The position numbers were made by a program, and so were the translations under genes. Positions 1 through 8,035 of a stretch of DNA of 64,000 nt are shown piece by piece; position 1 is the stretch's first letter, and every line of letters starts with the position of its first letter. The notes below the pieces were generated by a model. That model was not told the DNA's origin. It saw only the letters and a program-made list of their open reading frames with translations, and searched no databases. Source of the DNA: Nostoc sp. C052. GTDB taxonomy: Bacteria; Cyanobacteriota; Cyanobacteriia; Cyanobacteriales; Nostocaceae. The stretch is from assembly GCF_013393905.1 (NCBI RefSeq), contig NZ_CP040277.1, forward strand, positions 124,001 to 188,000. The letters run 5' to 3'.

Positions 1-182
1 TCTCCAACTGTATAGGCACTACCGTTAAAAACTACCCTCCCTGGTACATCTTCCATGTCGGCTGTGGAAATATAGCTGGGGACACGAACAACTTCAAACC
101 CTTCGACTAAAAGTTTGAGACTTCCGTAACCGTTATCAAAGCCAGCAGGAAAAATTTTTTGCGAGGCGTGAATGTTTGACAT
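1..182 (-). CDS. Actin-like ParM-type segregation protein, N-terminal fragment
   Basis: The gene runs off the left edge; about 60 N-terminal residues are visible from the ATG at 182. They contain AGFDNGYGSLKLLVEGF, which fits the phosphate-1 loop of actin/Hsp70-fold ParM/StbA proteins (hydrophobic-D-x-G-x-G-x-x-K). Such filament-forming ATPases push plasmid copies apart. The upstream 336-476 repeats resemble a parC site, which in ParMRC loci lies just before parM. No clear Shine-Dalgarno is seen. Assignment to the actin fold is fairly secure; the subfamily cannot be named from 60 residues. Confidence 0.6.
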   Translation of the reverse strand, partial: MSNIHASQKIFPAGFDNGYGSLKLLVEGFEVVRVPSYISTADMEDVPGRVVFNGSAYTVG

Positions 183-335
183 AGGGATCAAGTCAATACG
201 TTTTGATTTTTGAAAGTTATCTGTTCAGATTATCTAGGGGAGCAGGAAAGCAGGGGAGAGAAGAATAACTTGCTATGAGTCTTTCCCCAGAACTCTACCC
301 CTTCCTTCTCTAACCTCAAGAGCTTATCATAACCC

Positions 336-476
336 CTTGGGGGCTAAGTGGGGTACATTTGGACTAACGACACTTTATACCCCACTTAGCCCCCAAGAAT
401 ACCCCATATAGGTGTCAAATTCTCATCAAAGTTCTAATCTATTTTTGGGGTACATATAGCCCCCATATAGCCCCCA
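336..476. promoter_or_regulatory. Centromere/operator-like repeat cluster
   Basis: A perfect 20-bp inverted repeat (336-355 and 378-397, arms CTTGGGGGCTAAGTGGGGTA and its complement) encloses a 22-nt spacer. The core TAGCCCCCA occurs at 387-395, 457-465 and 468-476 and in reverse at 338-346; the last two direct copies start 11 bp apart, one helical turn. The cluster lies upstream of the ParM-like gene at 1-182, the place of a parC/autoregulatory site. I see no gene in 183-335 or 477-739. Confidence 0.5.
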
Positions 477-739
477 TCAGCAATTTTTGAAATCTTTTCT
501 ATCAACGCAGTAGAAATTAACTTACAAAAAAATAGAGAAGAAGGAATAAAAAACTTTAGTTGTGGATCTAAGCCCACTTAAAAAAATATTTATTCCGAGA
601 CGCATAGCGCGAAATACAAAGCGTCCTTGCTTCAATCCCGCGTTTCAAAACGTTGGTTCCTTACACCCTCTAAAATGGTTGACTGTTTGATTTATACTCT
701 ACTGTCAATGTCTTTGTTATTAAATTAGCTTCCCGCCAG

Positions 740-850
740 ATGTCTAGCCCTAGCTCTGATACAGATGGAATTTATCTACGAGAAATTGGTCGCTTTCCGA
801 GGCTATTGCCAGAGTAAGAGATTGTTTACACAAGAATTGTAAGGTACGCT
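740..850 (+). pseudogene. Remnant of a sigma-70 family gene start
   Basis: From the ATG at 740 the frame reads TDGIYLREIGRFPRLLPE, then TAA (815-817), then EIVYTRIVR in the same frame. This matches the start of region 1.2 of group 2 cyanobacterial sigma factors (typically YLREIGR-P-LL-EEEI-x-QVQ). Only about 35 codons remain and no downstream sigma regions follow, so it is a decayed fragment. A further short open stretch to about 921 was not recognised. Confidence 0.4.
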
Positions 851-928
851 CTGCTCATGGACAAGGAATGAAAGCTTTACGACCTGAGCAAGAGCAAATT
901 AAAGATTATTTGGTTTCTTGAAAATTAT

Positions 929-1284
929 TTATGTCAAAGGAGAAAGAATCACTGTTGTAGAAAACACTTCTCCCGTACACACTCTAATAGCAGTTTGCTC
1001 AGAGTTGGGGCATTGAACTTTAACTTGGATGATTGAAGTCCCTCCATTATATTCTCCAACTACAGGCTCACCCGTAAACTCACAAAGTATCCTCTCTTGG
1101 CAGTGTCAGCACTCAAATATAATTCGGCTCACTGCTTTGTCGCAGTATAGAAATCTCATATGCTGAAACCGTTCGGCTGATAATTCTGGTTTGACTCTGC
1201 GGGATTCAGGCGAAAGCCATTTGGGTAGTTTAGATAGGCACTTATAGATTACATGGACATCTCCGATTCAGTGAACTAAGTCGG
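929..1284 (-). pseudogene. Broken Cys-rich ORF downstream of parB
   Basis: On the minus strand one frame stays open except for TGA codons, the clearest at 1106-1108. Before it the frame reads RFLYCDKAVSRIIFEC, after it HCQERILCEFTGEPVVGEY, continuing to a TAA at 929-931. The C-stop-HC and later Cys residues suggest a small zinc-ribbon-like protein interrupted by nonsense changes. No in-frame ATG is present at the 5' side. It directly follows parB on the same strand and may once have belonged to that operon. Family not recognised. Confidence 0.35.
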
Positions 1285-1295
1285 ACGAGATAGTA

Positions 1296-2447
1296 TTAGT
1301 CCAACTTTTTCCGAATCTCTTTTGCCTTAGCTTCTAATACAGCCAATAAATCTCTCAGTTGCTCTTGCTGGATATCTTCGACCTTAGTTGCTGAGACATC
1401 TCGAATTAGAGAACTGATTTGGTGACTTGGTTTAGGTTTTGTTTCAGGAGCATGTTCAGCAATAGTTTGGGCAACTAGAAAACGAGTTTGAGCGACTGTT
1501 AGCCTTTCTTGCAAAACTTGTGATGTAGCATCTTGTCGGATTTTAAGAGCTTTAGTTTCTTCAACTTTTAAATTTTTAGAATTTAATTTTTGGAGTGACC
1601 GGGCATGGTTTGCACCAAGTCCTGATTCTCTAATCGCAATTTTTAAGTCTTCTGAAAGCCGTAAGCAAGGAAAGACATTTGCATCTACTGATGCTGGATT
1701 TTGTTGAAAACGTAGTAACAACAGAAGAATACTTTGTTCTATTTCGTCTAAATTAAATTCTTTAATGCCTTCTGACTGCTCTTTTCTAGTTAAAATAACC
1801 AATTCAGTTAATTGGGGCAAAAGTTTTTTTGCGTTTAATCTAGCTATTGCTCTCCTAAGTGCTTTAACTACTTCTTCCTGTTCAAATTCCAAAACTAACT
1901 TAGCCTGTTGAATCAAACCTTCAGCTAAATCTAGCTCATTCAAGCCTTCTCGGTGAAGACTAGTTAATAAAGTGCGTGCATGTAATTCCTCTTCAGAAAT
2001 TTCTTTGAGAAGCATCACTGCATCCAGTGTTTCAATTTCTGGCTGTAACTCTTCTGCAACGGATCTCCATCTCCGTTCTCCATCAAAAATGAGATTTCCC
2101 GGTAGTAAAATAATCGGCTGTTGTTGCCCTTCTTCTCTAATCGAAACAGCCATACTCCGAATACTATCCGAAGTAAATGTTTGCCTTGCTTGTTTGGGAT
2201 TGGGTCTTACTTCACTATAGTGAATTTTAAAAATTCCAGATGCTTTCAAATGTTCTCGTAGGTCTTCAATAGTTTGATTGAGGAGTGTACGTTCTTCTTC
2301 AGCAAGCTTTCCCTGTGCTTGTTCATCTTTTAATCTTGTAATCTCTGCCTGTAAATCTTCTACTCGTTCTTCAAGCCCAAATATCTGTTGTGAATCAGCA
2401 GCAGAAGCAAACATTCCAAGTACACTCGGTTTGTTTAATTTTGTCAT
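1296..2447 (-). CDS. parB: ParB-like partition protein
   Basis: A 383-residue ParB-family protein. Residues 24-70 are charged and probably coiled-coil. The ParB/Srx-type N-domain follows, with NPKQAR (83-88), an SIREEGQQQPI segment (102-112), GERRWRS (123-129, the CTP-binding/parS-clamp motif region) and a box beginning LLTSLHREGLNELDLAEG (160-177). The remainder is helical, as expected for HTH and dimerisation parts. It lies 3 bp after the parA stop, so the two are translated together. Role: binds parS, spreads, and stimulates ParA to segregate the replicon. The family is clear; which repeats it binds is inferred (see 3300-3359). Confidence 0.85.
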   Translation of the reverse strand: MTKLNKPSVLGMFASAADSQQIFGLEERVEDLQAEITRLKDEQAQGKLAEEERTLLNQTIEDLREHLKASGIFKIHYSEVRPNPKQARQTFTSDSIRSMAVSIREEGQQQPIILLPGNLIFDGERRWRSVAEELQPEIETLDAVMLLKEISEEELHARTLLTSLHREGLNELDLAEGLIQQAKLVLEFEQEEVVKALRRAIARLNAKKLLPQLTELVILTRKEQSEGIKEFNLDEIEQSILLLLLRFQQNPASVDANVFPCLRLSEDLKIAIRESGLGANHARSLQKLNSKNLKVEETKALKIRQDATSQVLQERLTVAQTRFLVAQTIAEHAPETKPKPSHQISSLIRDVSATKVEDIQQEQLRDLLAVLEAKAKEIRKKLD

Positions 2448-2450
2448 CGA

Positions 2451-3254
2451 TTAACCTCTTATTAGCTTAAGTTCTTGAACTAGTGCATCAACAATTGGCA
2501 TAAAATCTCCTCTTGCCTCTTTACCCGGTCTGTAAATTCCCAGAGGTAGCCCTCTACCAGAAGCATTAAGAATATCAGCTGATTCTCGAATTGGGCTAAA
2601 ATACTGAATTCCCAAATTCTTACAGACTAGGGGAAGTTCCTCAACAATACTTCTATGCGCTCCCCAATCACTTTTCCAACGAGTAGGAACTATACCTAAT
2701 ATTTTCGGAGTCGGTTTCAATCTCAGCCGCTTGCAGTTGAAATAGTACCACTCAATCATCGCCGCAGCACTTTGAGAAGCCTTGTATTCAGGTTGAATGG
2801 GAATTAACACGTGGCTAGAAGCTGCAAGAGCAGTCAGTGGTAAAGGCTCCAATGTTGCAGGACAATCGATAATTACAAAATCGTGAGATAAAGGATAATC
2901 ACTCAACCGATCTGCAAGAGTATAAGCTCCACGCAGATCCTTTGAAACTTCCCGAATTGTTTCGTGTAATTCTTTTCCGCCTTTACAAACTTGAATTTTA
3001 TCAATCTTACCTTGCCAAGCTGTAATTAAAGGCCAGTTCCCATTAAAGTCTGGATGGTAAACATTAGCCATTGTTCCCTGTGTTTTAAATTCTCCTAATC
3101 CGCAAAATAATGTCAATGATTCGTTAGGATCGATGTCTAATAGTGCCACTGAATAGCCACGAACACCCAATTCATACGCAAGATTGTATGAAATAGTACT
3201 TTTCGCCACTCCTCCAGCGTTTGTCTCAATCGAAAGGGTCAAATTGGCAGGCAT
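2451..3254 (-). CDS. parA: ParA-like partition ATPase with altered Walker A
   Basis: A 267-residue ParA/MinD-type P-loop ATPase. The Walker A region at residues 11-20 reads TNAGGVAKST: the GGxxKST core is kept, but the signature Lys before GG (KGG in ParA/MinD) is Ala. A DIDPNESL segment follows Walker A by about 20 residues and VIIDCPA provides Walker B. I chose the ATG at 3254, preceded by purine-rich AAGAAAGAG. An upstream in-frame ATG at 3299 abuts the operator-like repeats and leaves no room for a ribosome site. It is first in an operon with parB. The missing signature Lys may alter dimer-dependent hydrolysis. Confidence 0.8.
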   Translation of the reverse strand: MPANLTLSIETNAGGVAKSTISYNLAYELGVRGYSVALLDIDPNESLTLFCGLGEFKTQGTMANVYHPDFNGNWPLITAWQGKIDKIQVCKGGKELHETIREVSKDLRGAYTLADRLSDYPLSHDFVIIDCPATLEPLPLTALAASSHVLIPIQPEYKASQSAAAMIEWYYFNCKRLRLKPTPKILGIVPTRWKSDWGAHRSIVEELPLVCKNLGIQYFSPIRESADILNASGRGLPLGIYRPGKEARGDFMPIVDALVQELKLIRG

Positions 3255-3299
3255 AATTTTTTCTCTTTCTTGATTACTATATTTCCGACTCCCAGTCAT

Positions 3300-3359
3300 G
3301 AGATAACGTTATATCAGTTTGTGCGAAGAATTTTGAGATAATGTTATATCATTTTTGTG
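3300..3359. promoter_or_regulatory. Paired operator/parS-like repeats upstream of parA
   Basis: Two near-identical 24-25 bp direct repeats start at 3300 and 3335, 35 bp apart. Each carries GAGATAA-y-GTTATATCA, itself nearly palindromic (GATAAyGTTATATC), followed by a TTTGTG tail. Their position just upstream of parA suggests an autoregulatory operator or parS. Between here and the terminator at 3903 I see no convincing gene: a 71-codon frame at 3407-3622 has no family signal or ribosome site. Confidence 0.5.
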
Positions 3360-3902
3360 ATTTCTCTAACAAGGATTGCTATCAACACAGAGGTTGACTG
3401 CAAGTAATGATCGATCTAGCTACACAGATTGCCTATTGTGGAATTGTACACAAAAAGAAATATACCCCGTCCAAGAGATATTCACTCAGCACTTGCTCAA
3501 TCAAACAGTTCCATAGGAAAGCATTATTGCCTTTGTGCAAGCTGGTTATTGAGTATAAAAACCAACGGCATAATTCTAATGTGATTTCAACCTTTAAAGC
3601 TGTGTCAATCAGCAGCTATTAATGCGACTTTTTTGAGCTTATTGAGAAGAAAAATCTTCTATTGACATAATATAACCACCCTGCCATGAAGATTCTACGC
3701 TGAACAACAGTCTTTGTTCAAAGTGTACTCGATTGAAGCGGGATAACAATATTCTCTATCTACCTGATGTCATTATAGAAAGGGGCGCTGCCAACAAGGA
3801 AGTATTTTCAATCCCCCTAAAACTAGCTATTCTCACCTAACCACGAGTAATCGGCTCATTCTTGCAGTGGTTATTGAAAAGTTACGTAAAAAGCATCCCA
3901 GA

Positions 3903-3940
3903 AGTGTAGTTGCAGTCCTTGTAACTACACTACTTTTTCT
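3903..3940 (+). terminator. Stem-loop with T-run
   Basis: AGTGTAGTT (3903-3911) pairs perfectly with AACTACACT (3923-3931) across an 11-nt loop, followed by ACTTTTTC. The T-run is on the plus strand, so it would end plus-strand transcription running toward the end of the actin-like gene. Confidence 0.4.
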
Positions 3941-3947
3941 AAGCTAA

Positions 3948-5192
3948 TCAAACATTCTCGTTCACACCAATAAAGGTACTAGGTCGCTCACAAGGCGTAA
4001 AATTATACTTACGTTTAACTTCTTCATCTTGATTATCTGTACTACCTTCAGCGGATTTAGTTAGCAGTACAACCTCAGAGCGGGTATAACCAGTCAACTC
4101 ATCAAACTGAATAATCATATACTGGTAGAGCGCCCAGACATCCGCCATCCGATTGCCAATACCGGAAGATATCTCATCAGGTATAAAAATATTACCGTGC
4201 CAAGATACCTTAATCCCTTCTTTCTGGAAGTAAGTGTCTATTTCAGGACGAATGTAATCCGCAGTCCCTCCGCAAAACACCAGTTCTTCAATATCCTCAT
4301 CCATTTTCGAGCGCAACCATCTGACGAGCGCACGCCAATATTCATCTCTAGCAAGCAATAAAGCCTTGGACATCGACTCGCCATCAAGTTGAATTTCATC
4401 ACCTTTGCGCTTGCGTGAGAGTTTCTGCATCACCTGGGAGTCACAACTAACTCCAGCTTCTACCAACACCTCAATAATATTGGGATTATCAGGGCTTAGT
4501 CCCGATGTCTTGGAAGTAAAATTATTCACCAGCCAAGACATACCAAAATTGCTGGTTATTCCCGCACCAATTGAACCACTGCGAAAGGTGAAAATACTTG
4601 CGTTGCGATAACCAAGCATTACATACATAGAAGCAGGCATATTATTGCCAAGCGATCGCCTACGGTGAAAAAATATCCCACTACCCTCAGAAGCTGCATC
4701 ATAACGAAGCATTTTTACCCGCATCTTACCTGCTGGTGTATCAAATCCTCGAAACGCATCCTTCAACCGAACTTGTAACTGTTCTTTGTCTTGCACTTCA
4801 CCGGGCGGTAGCAGAATGCTCAAGTAAGCTGCAACATCATTACCCAAATTCAGCTTTTCCTTAGCCAGCCAAAATGCACCACAAATTTTAGGGACTGCTA
4901 GTTCGTACTTTAGCTCCTTCAGCTGCGATATACCCCCAAACCGACGACGAGCAAGCTCTCCCAAAGCGCAATACTCATCGCCTATTCCTACCCAAGTACG
5001 AGATTCAGGACTACCTTCTTGTTGAACGCTCTCAATCGAAGCTTTAGCAACATCTGCTACTTCTGAGTCGAAAAGTAAAACAACAGGCTTTCCCTCTGGA
5101 TACTCTTGAGCGATCGCCTTGGTTTTACTTGCACCCATGTCAATCGTAATTACTACCTTTTTTACGTCTGTTTTCTCCTTAGTTTTGGGCAT
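3948..5192 (-). CDS. Actin-like plasmid segregation ATPase (ParM/Alp-like)
   Basis: A 414-residue actin-fold protein using the ATG at 5192 (MPKTKEK). A longer in-frame extension to 5444 encodes Cys-rich, non-family-like sequence and is excluded. ITIDMGASKTKAI (15-27) is the phosphate-1 loop, a GSIGAGITSNFG stretch in the middle may be phosphate-2, and ELVFCGGTADYI (about 303-314) fits the adenosine motif. The C-terminus ends in an acidic/basic tail. Family role: polymerises with ATP and pushes plasmids apart with a ParR-type adaptor. The ParR-like gene is upstream on the same strand, and iterons lie before both genes. Closest subfamily not determined. Confidence 0.65.
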   Translation of the reverse strand: MPKTKEKTDVKKVVITIDMGASKTKAIAQEYPEGKPVVLLFDSEVADVAKASIESVQQEGSPESRTWVGIGDEYCALGELARRRFGGISQLKELKYELAVPKICGAFWLAKEKLNLGNDVAAYLSILLPPGEVQDKEQLQVRLKDAFRGFDTPAGKMRVKMLRYDAASEGSGIFFHRRRSLGNNMPASMYVMLGYRNASIFTFRSGSIGAGITSNFGMSWLVNNFTSKTSGLSPDNPNIIEVLVEAGVSCDSQVMQKLSRKRKGDEIQLDGESMSKALLLARDEYWRALVRWLRSKMDEDIEELVFCGGTADYIRPEIDTYFQKEGIKVSWHGNIFIPDEISSGIGNRMADVWALYQYMIIQFDELTGYTRSEVVLLTKSAEGSTDNQDEEVKRKYNFTPCERPSTFIGVNENV

Positions 5193-5543
5193 ATTTTTAT
5201 CTTTTATTACTTTTACTATCGTTCCCAATTTAACCGAAATGGGAAAAATACTGTGGTGTAAAACACTTTCTTTACAGGGTTTAACAGCTTTTTTACATAC
5301 AAAGTGCGTAGAGAAAAAACTATTACGGCGATGTTCTTCAATGGCGCTACAGCATTCATACTCAACTCCATTGAGTAGAGAGTCCACTGCAAACTGCCAG
5401 CAACCAAGTTCAAATTGCCACGGGGCTAACTGAAGTACCTCCATAGCACTAATACCAAATCAAAACCGTAGATTATAAGTACATTAAAGTATTAAAAATT
5501 GCTTTAATACACGTTGATCAAAACACCTCCTAAATCATGACTC

Positions 5544-5745
5544 AATTACCCCAATCACACCCAAATTCTGTATCAACTAAAAGTTGAATTATTAAACAAA
5601 ATTAGCTTTTTGCCTATAATTCAAACAATGCGATTGTCATCATCACACCCCGTATTACCTCAACCATCCCCGCAATTACCCCAGTAAAAAGTATCGTAAT
5701 TGTGCAGTCTTGTACGATAACAAGGTATGTCAAATGGGGTTAATT
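5544..5745. repeat. ATTACCCC iterons upstream of the actin-like gene
   Basis: Copies of AATTACCCCAAT or close variants occur at 5544-5555, 5654-5663 (ATTACCTCAA) and 5674-5683, with an inverted TGGGGTTAATT at 5735-5745. The same unit recurs at 6854-6886 before the ParR-like gene. Their placement before both genes suggests ParR/parC-like binding sites that also control expression. Nothing else is recognisable in 5193-5540. Confidence 0.5.
5705..5730 (+). repeat. Dispersed element, copy A (CAGTC...ACAAGGTATG)
   Basis: This 26-bp sequence starts CAGTCTTGTA and ends ACAAGGTATGT. It resembles copies at 7104-7130 and 7614-7639. Each copy ends in AAGGT-ATG. Here the ATG opens only a 15-codon frame. 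Confidence 0.45.
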
Positions 5746-5814
5746 ACACATTTGCTTTGCTGTCAAATTTTTGATCGCAGCTTTTACAGATGAGATATAT
5801 GAAGTGATTATTCT

Positions 5815-5851
5815 AGGCGATCGCATTCTAATTTTAGAGGTGCGATCGCCT
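5815..5851. repeat. Paired HIP1 hairpin
   Basis: AGGCGATCGCA (5815-5825) and TGCGATCGCCT (5841-5851) form a perfect 11-bp inverted repeat around a 15-nt loop. It lies between the ParR-like gene and the actin-like gene and could attenuate read-through in either direction. No strong T-run follows. Confidence 0.4.
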
Positions 5852-6169
5852 TTCCAGTTCGGTCAAATACTGTTGATGCCCTCGACCAAAGGTTTTGACC
5901 AAATGTATGGCTGAAATGGTTTCATAGAACCTTTGAGCAATGCAGGTGCTTGAGCGAAAACTCCTTCTAAATGCGCCCAGTGAAGAGGTGCAAAGCACTT
6001 CCTGGCAACAGCGCCGCGATAGCGAAGCGCCGACCTGTCGGTTCGCACTCCAGGAGATATTGCCCACAACGACAAACAGAACAAGGACTGGACTTACGCA
6101 AGTATCACAAGCAAAGGCAGAGAGTATGCTTTTCTCCAACACCTAACCACCCATATCCTCATAATCCCC
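5852..6169. other. Intergenic DNA with probable debris
   Basis: No intact gene is seen. Both strands contain short open frames but none has a ribosome site or recognisable domain. The GC-rich patch around 6009-6030 (GCGATAGCGAAGCGC) belongs to the short palindromic repeats common in filamentous cyanobacteria. GGACTTACGCA at 6090-6100 resembles insertion-sequence ends I know from cyanobacteria, but no partner end was found. Confidence 0.3.
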
Positions 6170-6748
6170 TCACTCCAGACGAAATCCTGCATCAACTTCT
6201 ATTTCTGCCTTAGCAATTGGGTCATCCTCATCATCATTAAAGAACCCATCATCTTCGGAATCTTCTCCCACAACATTTGATCCGACTGGTTCTGTCGCAA
6301 CAGATAACGACACAGGACTTGGCCCAGTGGAATCAAAAAAAGAAACCGAAGGGGGAACCAAATTAGGTGAAACAGGAGTTATTCCTACTCCGTTAGTTCC
6401 AATTGTTGGTTGTAAGCCACTTGCACCTTGCGAGAAAACTCCACTATGAGGATTAACAAGAACTACTTGGGGCAACCCCTCCATCCCAAACGTCCGTTTC
6501 ATCTTAATGATCTGAACTTCAAGTTGCGCGATCGCATCATGGAGGGCTGACTGCAATTCAACACCAGATACCCCAGCAGCAGATAGCGCAAATGGTAGGT
6601 AATACGCCCGCAGCGCCTCACATACTAACTCAGTTTGCCCTCGCTTCTTCGACTGGAGATAGCTAATTACTATACCGTCCTCCATATCTTTATTCCGCAT
6701 GATACGCGCCAACTCAACCGAATCAGCTGGCTTACTCGCTCTTGCCAT
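6170..6748 (-). CDS. ParR-like DNA-binding adaptor (putative)
   Basis: A 192-residue protein from the ATG at 6748 (MARASKPADSVELAR), preceded by AGAAGAGAAG. The first about 50 residues have the short strand plus two-helix look of a ribbon-helix-helix domain and include KRGQTELVCEALRAYY. Then comes a helical stretch (QSALHDAIAQLEVQIIKM) and a Pro/Ser-rich, very acidic tail (EDSEDDGFFNDDEDD). ParR proteins have an N-terminal RHH and a C-terminal tail that contacts the actin-like filament. Upstream iterons (6844-6886) and the downstream actin-like gene support this. It could instead be another RHH regulator. Confidence 0.45.
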   Translation of the reverse strand: MARASKPADSVELARIMRNKDMEDGIVISYLQSKKRGQTELVCEALRAYYLPFALSAAGVSGVELQSALHDAIAQLEVQIIKMKRTFGMEGLPQVVLVNPHSGVFSQGASGLQPTIGTNGVGITPVSPNLVPPSVSFFDSTGPSPVSLSVATEPVGSNVVGEDSEDDGFFNDDEDDPIAKAEIEVDAGFRLE

Positions 6749-6843
6749 AACTTCTCTTCTATATAACGTGCAAATCAAGCTTCTCAGTAAGCTATTTGTC
6801 AATACTCATACTTTAACCATACGATGGGAGAACTCACCCCCGT

Positions 6844-6886
6844 ATTTACTCCGAACTACCCCAATTAAGACACTAATTACCCCAAT
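6844..6886. promoter_or_regulatory. ATTACCCC iterons upstream of the ParR-like gene
   Basis: AACTACCCCAAT (6854-6865) and AATTACCCCAAT (6875-6886) start 21 bp apart, two helical turns. A weaker ATTTACTCC at 6844-6852 is about 10 bp before the first. They sit 100 bp upstream of the ParR-like start. The rest of 6887-7605 has no gene. It includes element B (7104-7130), an inverted relative of it at 7448-7479, and AT-rich DNA that could hold oriT. Confidence 0.5.
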
Positions 6887-7103
6887 CAAGTGAAATTGGG
6901 TTTGATTTTTGTTAATCAAAATAAATAATTAACTGAAAAATAAACTCTAACAATCCCCATAATTGAGGTATTCTGAGGGCAAATTAACCCAATTATTTCA
7001 GCATTACGTCAAAGGTTAATCGGCTTGACACAGAACCCCATAACCCTCTCTGTATATGATTTACTACAGTTGCACTCCACAACAGACTATTGCTGTCACC
7101 GTA

Positions 7104-7130
7104 CAGTCCTGTAACTAAGACAAGGTATGT
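7104..7130 (+). repeat. Dispersed element, copy B (CAGTC...ACAAGGTATG)
   Basis: This 27-bp relative of copy A runs from CAGTCCTGTAAC to ACAAGGTATGT. Its ATG opens a 15-codon frame only. Copy D (7614-7639) ends on an in-frame ATG of the MobC-like gene. Confidence 0.45.
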
Positions 7131-7635
7131 TTAGTAGGGTTATTTTATTACTAAGGCTATTATCAATAAACTAGATTAATTGACAGTGCCTTTAATACCA
7201 ATCGTCTTATCTTGTATCACAAAATGCTACCTCTGTAGTATATTTACTGTTTGATAAATAAACAGATTTAAAAATAATACCTATAAATAATTGTAATTAC
7301 GTATAATTTAATTCACGATAATGGATAGCACCCACTACGCGATCGCACGCTGGCGACATAACCATACAATCTCTACAACCCAACAATTGCATCATTAAAA
7401 ACAAGGTTTACGGCTTCAGTGTCAAGTTACAAGACGAACCATAAGATATTACCTTGTATTATCACAAGTTACAGTACTCTCACTGGCGGCATCTAAATCA
7501 AGTATAGTTTATACCAAAAGTAGCAGCGATATTGTCCGCAATTGAGACCATACACTGTTGTCAGATTTCCGGTTATCCCCAACTCCCTCAGTGCAGTCTC
7601 TAACTATGCCACTCAGTCCCGCAGTGAAACAAGGT

Positions 7636-7992
7636 ATGGTAAGTAACTCCATAAAGCGAACCAAATCCATCAAGGTATACCTCTTTGAGCAAGAGAAAAC
7701 TACCATTGAGGAAAAAGCGATCGCCACAGGGGTAACTGCATCTGAGTATTTACGTTCCTGTGGGTTAAGGCGGGTACTAACGGCAAAACCATCTGCCGAC
7801 TTGATAACTATCCGCGCGACTGCTGGAAACCTCAAAAGCGAACTGATGATGTTATCTCACTTAGCAAAGGAAACAAACAACCAGCAAATTTTGGATACTG
7901 TCAATAATGCGATCGCACTCGTAGATAAGACCATCGCAGCTGCATTTAACCTAGACGTTCCAGACAAATCACCCTCAAGCCAAGATAAATAA
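7636..7992 (+). CDS. mobC: MobC-like relaxosome accessory protein
   Basis: A protein of about 118 residues from the ATG at 7636; in-frame ATGs at 7558 and 7606 are alternatives. KRTKSIKVYLFEQEKTTIEEKA followed by TGVTASEYLRSCGLRR is the ribbon-helix-helix signature of MobC/NikA-type mobilization proteins, which bind oriT and recruit the relaxase. The rest is helical and ends in a polar tail. The relaxase starts 43 bp downstream. The 26-bp element CAGTC...ACAAGGTATG overlaps the chosen start, so it may be part of the control region. Family confident; start uncertain. Confidence 0.7.
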   Translation: MVSNSIKRTKSIKVYLFEQEKTTIEEKAIATGVTASEYLRSCGLRRVLTAKPSADLITIRATAGNLKSELMMLSHLAKETNNQQILDTVNNAIALVDKTIAAAFNLDVPDKSPSSQDK

Positions 7993-8035
7993 GGCATTAC
8001 AGGTTCTATATCCCCCTACTTTCAACTCCCTCAAT

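Noticed and set aside
1972..2220. 82-codon plus-strand frame inside parB
   Set aside because: It lies opposite the conserved ParB domain, has no ribosome site and no family signal.
3407..3622. 71-codon plus-strand frame
   Set aside because: No family signal and no upstream purine-rich site; treated as non-coding.
5834..6142. About 100-codon minus-strand frames in the actin/ParR gap
   Set aside because: Two overlapping frames without ribosome site; composition is shaped by GC-rich palindromic repeats.
7021..7060. TTGACA followed by TATATG as a plus-strand promoter
   Set aside because: Spacing is about 22 bp, too long, and no gene starts until 7558-7636.
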